Shown one piece after another: positions 34,446-37,184 of a DNA stretch of 37,184 bases. The DNA lies in the NCBI GenBank assembly GCA_020853775.1, contig JADYYH010000080.1, positions 1 to 37,184 on the forward strand, written 5' to 3'. The notes below the pieces were generated by a model, which searched no databases, was not told the origin of the DNA, and saw only the letters and a list, made by a program, of their open reading frames with translations. Made by a program: the position numbers and the translations under genes. Origin of the DNA: Nitrospira sp. (GTDB taxonomy: Bacteria > Nitrospirota > Nitrospiria > Nitrospirales > Nitrospiraceae). How positions within the stretch are numbered: the stretch's first letter is position 1; each line of letters begins with the position of its first letter.

Positions 34446-34949
34446 TCATGAGACAGGAACCGGACGTTGATAGGTGCCGGATTTCCCGCCCGATTTCGTC
34501 AACAGACAGATGTCGCCGAAGCTCATGCCTCGATCTACCGCCTTGCACATATCGTAAATCGTCAATGCGGCCACCGAGGCGGCCGTCATGGCTTCCATTT
34601 CAACGCCCGTCGGCCCCGTGGTCTTGGCGGTGGCGCTGATCACAATCGAGCACCGCCCCTCACGGTCCGGCTGATTGATTTCCTGGAACGAAATATCGAC
34701 GCTCGTCAACAAAATGGGATGGCACATGGGAATCAGATCCGGAGTCTTCTTCGCCCCCATGACGCCCGCCACCTGGGCGACCGACAACACATCGCCCTTG
34801 GCGATCTTCCCTTGTTGAATTTTTTCGAGAGTTTCCGGTTGGAGGAAGACAATGGCCTGCGCGGTGGCGAGCCGCTCAGTTGAGGCCTTCGCCCCGACAT
34901 CGACCATCCGCGCCCGCCCCGATTCGTTGAAATGCGTAAACTCGGCCAT
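34446..34949 (-). CDS. moaC: Cyclic pyranopterin monophosphate synthase MoaC
   Basis: MoaC completes the conversion started by MoaA. The 167-residue protein shows FNESGRARMVDVGAK, the KKTPDLIPMCHP segment with conserved His and Cys, GVEMEAMTAASVAALTIYDMCKAVDRGM with the conserved Lys and Asp, and the ending LLTKSGGKSG. All are typical. It is the first gene of the moa cluster (moaC-moaD-moaE-moaA) and is preceded by a strong promoter. Confidence 0.96.
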   Translation of the reverse strand: MAEFTHFNESGRARMVDVGAKASTERLATAQAIVFLQPETLEKIQQGKIAKGDVLSVAQVAGVMGAKKTPDLIPMCHPILLTSVDISFQEINQPDREGRCSIVISATAKTTGPTGVEMEAMTAASVAALTIYDMCKAVDRGMSFGDICLLTKSGGKSGTYQRPVPVS

Positions 34950-34991
34950 TCTTTATGCCAAATCAGCTGGTTGTCGCATCAAAACCGCCGA

Positions 34992-35021
34992 ATTATAGGA
35001 GCCGGGGAAAATGGGAGTCAA
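34992..35021 (-). promoter_or_regulatory. Predicted sigma-70-type promoter of the moa operon
   Basis: Read on the minus strand, TTGACT (35021-35016) and a perfect TATAAT (34997-34992) are separated by 18 bases and lie 43 bases before the moaC ATG. The match is 11 of 12 bases. No molybdenum-cofactor riboswitch structure was recognised in the leader. Confidence 0.65.
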
Positions 35022-35173
35022 GCCACGTTCAGTGATCCACCATCAGCCCGGACGACCGAATCGCACCATTCAATCCACGCAGCCGGCGCCAACCAGATGC
35101 CGTGCAAATGCCGCCGAGGATCGAGTAGAGTGGTCCTTAACCTTAGAAGGTAGCTGAGGCTGTTGGAGGACCC

Positions 35174-35485
35174 ATGTCGACCTTGAGACGACCGGAATTA
35201 GAAAAAGACAATCCCGTGGCCCCGCAGATCTATGTCGGGCCGAGAAGAAAGCGGGCCTTGGCGCGCATGACCGCGGCCATGCCCACCCAGGCCTCGACCG
35301 GCATTGAAGTGGCGTTGCAAAACCTGGCGGATGCGGCGGAAGCGTTCGCGCATAGCCTGCCGCCGACACAGGAGACGGATCGCGAGCGGCAGGCATTGAT
35401 GGAGGCCATCTCGCAAGCGCAGTCCTTTCTGCCGATCGAAATCAGTCCGCCGACCCAAGACCGGACGACGTCACCCCCGCGATAA
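35174..35485 (+). CDS. Small protein of unknown function
   Basis: The product has 103 residues, preceded by TTGGAGGA 4-6 bases before the ATG. No signal peptide or membrane segment is present. The first 35 residues are basic (GPRRKRALARMT); the middle is alanine-rich and helical (IEVALQNLADAAEAFAHSL), and the tail is Pro/Ser/Thr-rich. It is divergent from moaC. I do not recognise a family. Codon use is like its neighbours. Confidence 0.65.
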   Translation: MSTLRRPELEKDNPVAPQIYVGPRRKRALARMTAAMPTQASTGIEVALQNLADAAEAFAHSLPPTQETDRERQALMEAISQAQSFLPIEISPPTQDRTTSPPR

Positions 35486-35507
35486 TCCAGGAGCTCCAGA
35501 CAGACCA

Positions 35508-35630
35508 CGGGATAGCCAAAAAGCCCGTCCAGCGCGGCCGCAGCGAGCGAGGGAGCTCAACGTACCCTTGCGGCACGTTGAGCTTCGGAGCAACGCGAGA
35601 ACAACGCTGGCGGACTTTTTCACCATCCCG
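35508..35630. repeat. Palindromic intergenic element (REP/MITE-like) at the 3' end of the Tim44-like gene
   Basis: The 123-bp element has inverted ends: CGGGATAGCCAAAAAGCCCG at the left, and at the right, read on the other strand, CGGGATGGTGAAAAAGTCCG (16 of 20 identical). An inner perfect 10-bp hairpin is AGCTCAACGT (35554-35563) with ACGTTGAGCT (35575-35584). Its right end touches the stop codon of the Tim44-like gene (35631-35633). It shares the GCGAGAAC..CGCTGGC core with the element at 34041-34157. Confidence 0.75.
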
Positions 35631-36653
35631 TTAAGCAGGCTGCTGAATCGCGGACAGCAGCCACGAGCCGTTCCCGAACCGCATGAACGTCCACACCTCG
35701 GTCGTCTTGGTCGGCTGTTCGTCGTTGCCCTCGACGAGATACCCGGCCTCACCCGGTTGCTTCGTGAGCGAGACCGTGTAATCGCGGGCCGTCCAACTCA
35801 AGCTCACGGTCGCATACTGCGTCGCGCCTTCACTCCACGACTCACGAACTTCTGCCCGTCCCAGTTCCACATCCTCCACCCGATTGGCCACACCCTCACT
35901 GGCCTGTTCAGCCAGGCCGGTGCTGAAATACTCCAGCATTTCAGGCGTCACCAGCCGTCGCAACACGGCCAGATCCTGCCTGCCCCACGCCGTTTGAATG
36001 TCGGTGAGCGACTGTTGAAAGGCGGCCTTATCGGCCGAGGTGATCTCACTGTCTATCGTGGCGGGGCGAAGCGTCGGCGATGACGATTCCGCCAGCAGCG
36101 ATCCGCTCACCGCGCTGGTTCGAGAAAGCCCGGAAAAATTCGGCGCCGGGGTGCGCCGCGAGCGCATGTACCACCATAGGGCACCACCGCCCATGACCAT
36201 CAGCAAGAGCAGCATGCCGTTCGGACCGGACGCGCCCGCGGCCTGTTCGCCCTCACCCCCCTCCGTCGTCCGCGCGCTGCTGTCCGTCGCGCCAAAAATC
36301 ATGTGCCCCAGCCACGTTCCTGCAAGACCTCCGGCGATGCCGGCCAGGAGCGGATTGCGTTGAAACCAGGACGGCTGCGCAGCGGGAGCAGGCCTGGACG
36401 CCGTCGAAGGACTCCCCGCCATCGAAGGCGGCGGAGCGGTGGAAGGCCTGGCCGTTGTGGATTGTTCAATCGGTTTGGCCCCGTTGTCCTGATAGGTCCG
36501 CGATCCGCGACTGCCCATGCTGCCCGAGGAACTGCCGCCGCGCGACCCGCTGGAGAACCCTCCCCCTCCTCCGCGCGCCTTCGCAAAAGACAGAGTCGGC
36601 ACACCGACCAGAGCGAACACCAGACACGCGGCCATGAGTTTCGTTGTATTCAA
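35631..36653 (-). CDS. Tim44-like domain membrane protein
   Basis: The 340-residue protein starts with a signal sequence (LMAACLVFALVGVP, cleaved near SFAKA), then a Gly/Ser-rich segment (GGGGGFSSGSRGG) and a Pro/Ser/Thr/Ala linker. Two hydrophobic stretches, about 103-117 (LLAGIAGGLAGTWLG) and 145-163 (NGMLLLLMVMGGGALWWYM), probably span the membrane. The C-terminal 140 residues form a Tim44-like domain (AAFQQSLTDIQTAWGRQDLAVLRRLVTPEMLEYF to VWTFMR). This architecture is widespread in bacteria with no clear function. The start is the TTG at 36653, supported by AAAGGA 7 bases upstream; the first ATG (36635) has no ribosome binding site. Confidence 0.85.
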   Translation of the reverse strand: MNTTKLMAACLVFALVGVPTLSFAKARGGGGGFSSGSRGGSSSGSMGSRGSRTYQDNGAKPIEQSTTARPSTAPPPSMAGSPSTASRPAPAAQPSWFQRNPLLAGIAGGLAGTWLGHMIFGATDSSARTTEGGEGEQAAGASGPNGMLLLLMVMGGGALWWYMRSRRTPAPNFSGLSRTSAVSGSLLAESSSPTLRPATIDSEITSADKAAFQQSLTDIQTAWGRQDLAVLRRLVTPEMLEYFSTGLAEQASEGVANRVEDVELGRAEVRESWSEGATQYATVSLSWTARDYTVSLTKQPGEAGYLVEGNDEQPTKTTEVWTFMRFGNGSWLLSAIQQPA

Positions 36654-36904
36654 CTTGAAGTCCTTTCTTTTGACGTTCGACGCCGTCTGAAATGTGTCTC
36701 ATCCTACCAGCAATGCCGGTCGAAAACCTAACATTCATCCGGCGTGCTCCCGGCAGACGGAACGGGCTCATCGGCGGAGTGCCGACTACGGAAGCTGGGA
36801 CAGCGCGGTCATGCCCGCTTGCTTCCAGCGGACGAGCCTGACAGCATAGCCTCCACGCGGTCGCCGCGGATCGCGTCACAGCTCGCACAGAACAAGGAGT
36901 CGCC

Positions 36905-37063
36905 GTGAAACAGGGGTATCGCTTGATCGTGGTGGATAAAGACGGAGTGCTCGTGTCTGAATTTCAACTGACCGAGCAGGCGCTGGCTCAACCGGAGGCG
37001 TTCGTCGCTGCGCTGAGGGAATCGATCGAGGAGATCGAGGAGATCGAGGAGGCGGAGCCCTAA
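36905..37063 (+). CDS. Small acidic protein of unknown function (52 residues)
   Basis: GTG at 36905 is preceded by AAGGAG with 5 bases spacing and opens a frame of 52 residues starting with VKQGYRLIVVDKDGVLVSE, which looks like a folded beta-strand pair. It then continues with a helix and an acidic end with three Ile-Glu-Glu repeats encoded by exact ATCGAGGAG repeats. No family was recognised. The gene is divergent from the Tim44-like gene, 251 bases away. A palindromic-type repeat begins right after its stop. Confidence 0.6.
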   Translation: MKQGYRLIVVDKDGVLVSEFQLTEQALAQPEAFVAALRESIEEIEEIEEAEP

Positions 37064-37184
37064 CCCGCATTATTCACGAGAGTTCGTGACGAAACCGCCA
37101 AGACGCCACGCGAGACGGGCGCGCGGAGCTCCGAGAGGTCGAGGCATACTTGAAACAGTATGTTGAGGCCGCGAGGAGCGAGCC
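37064..37184 (+). repeat. Partial intergenic repeat related to the palindromic elements
   Basis: Directly after the stop of the small acidic gene comes CCCGCATTATTCACGAGAG with a perfect hairpin TCACGA (37074-37079)/TCGTGA (37084-37089). Farther on, GAGGCATACTTGAAACAGTATG...GAGGCC forms a hairpin with CATAC/GTATG arms whose sequence resembles the inner hairpin of the element at 34041-34157. The window ends inside the element. Confidence 0.5.

Noticed and set aside
1-37184. CRISPR arrays, tRNA and rRNA genes
   Set aside because: No regularly spaced identical repeats, no tRNA-like cloverleaf with a CCA-region motif and no rRNA sequence were seen on either strand.

Overview
The window is about 37 kb of a GC-rich Gram-negative bacterial chromosome. 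It encodes LptD, several lipoproteins and exported proteins with signal peptides, an NtrB/NtrC-like kinase and sigma-54 activator pair, tandem DUF507 proteins and an accD-folC-lptD-trxA-recN block. The gene content and the style of its intergenic palindromic repeats suggest a Nitrospira-like member of the Nitrospirota. That is an inference from family knowledge, because no rRNA or nitrification marker gene is present.

Layout. (1) 1-3755 looks like an accessory, AT-richer patch. It holds the last codons and right end of an IS3-type element, a truncated DpnII-like restriction endonuclease directly at the IS junction, a gene-poor stretch with a degenerate dispersed repeat, and a two-gene operon for an unrecognised Cys-rich lipoprotein and a secreted protein. 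(2) 3897-10594 is a run of ten minus-strand genes: a GH140/apiosidase-like exported glycosidase, a small YD-repeat protein, FabI, an exported degenerate HAD-like protein, a small membrane protein, a Bcp peroxiredoxin, a TPR lipoprotein, two DUF507 proteins and a cyclophilin-like protein. (3) 10727-14381 (plus strand) encodes an RNase H-like exonuclease coupled to a PP2C phosphatase, then two exported proteins (SnoaL/DUF4440-like, and PHM/Nod19-like with His clusters).

(4) 14743-23083 (plus strand) is a signalling island and the most unusual part of the window. It encodes a 1401-residue fusion read as receiver - PAS - degenerate histidine kinase - PilZ - PilZ - LuxD-like alpha/beta hydrolase - methyltransferase, then a GAF histidine kinase, an NtrC-type sigma-54 activator and a receiver-HD-GYP protein. 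Tandem PilZ domains with intact ligand motifs beside an HD-GYP protein point to cyclic-di-GMP. Several catalytic residues in the fusion protein and in the HD-GYP domain are replaced, so parts of the system may sense or scaffold rather than catalyse.

(5) 23091-31444 (minus strand, read right to left) is a housekeeping block: class II cyclic-nucleotide phosphodiesterase-like MBL protein, accD, folC, lptD, a small exported TPR-like protein, trxA and recN. (6) 31647-34949 (minus strand) holds moaC, moaD, moaE and moaA for molybdopterin synthesis, then a NiCoT-like metal transporter; a strong sigma-70-type promoter precedes moaC. (7) 35174-37184 has a small unknown protein, a Tim44-domain membrane protein and a 52-residue acidic protein. 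Palindromic repeats of about 120 bp lie at the 3' ends of moaD and of the Tim44 gene, and a related one begins directly after the last small gene. The copy at moaD supplies the stop codon and leaves four residues after the functional Gly-Gly of MoaD.
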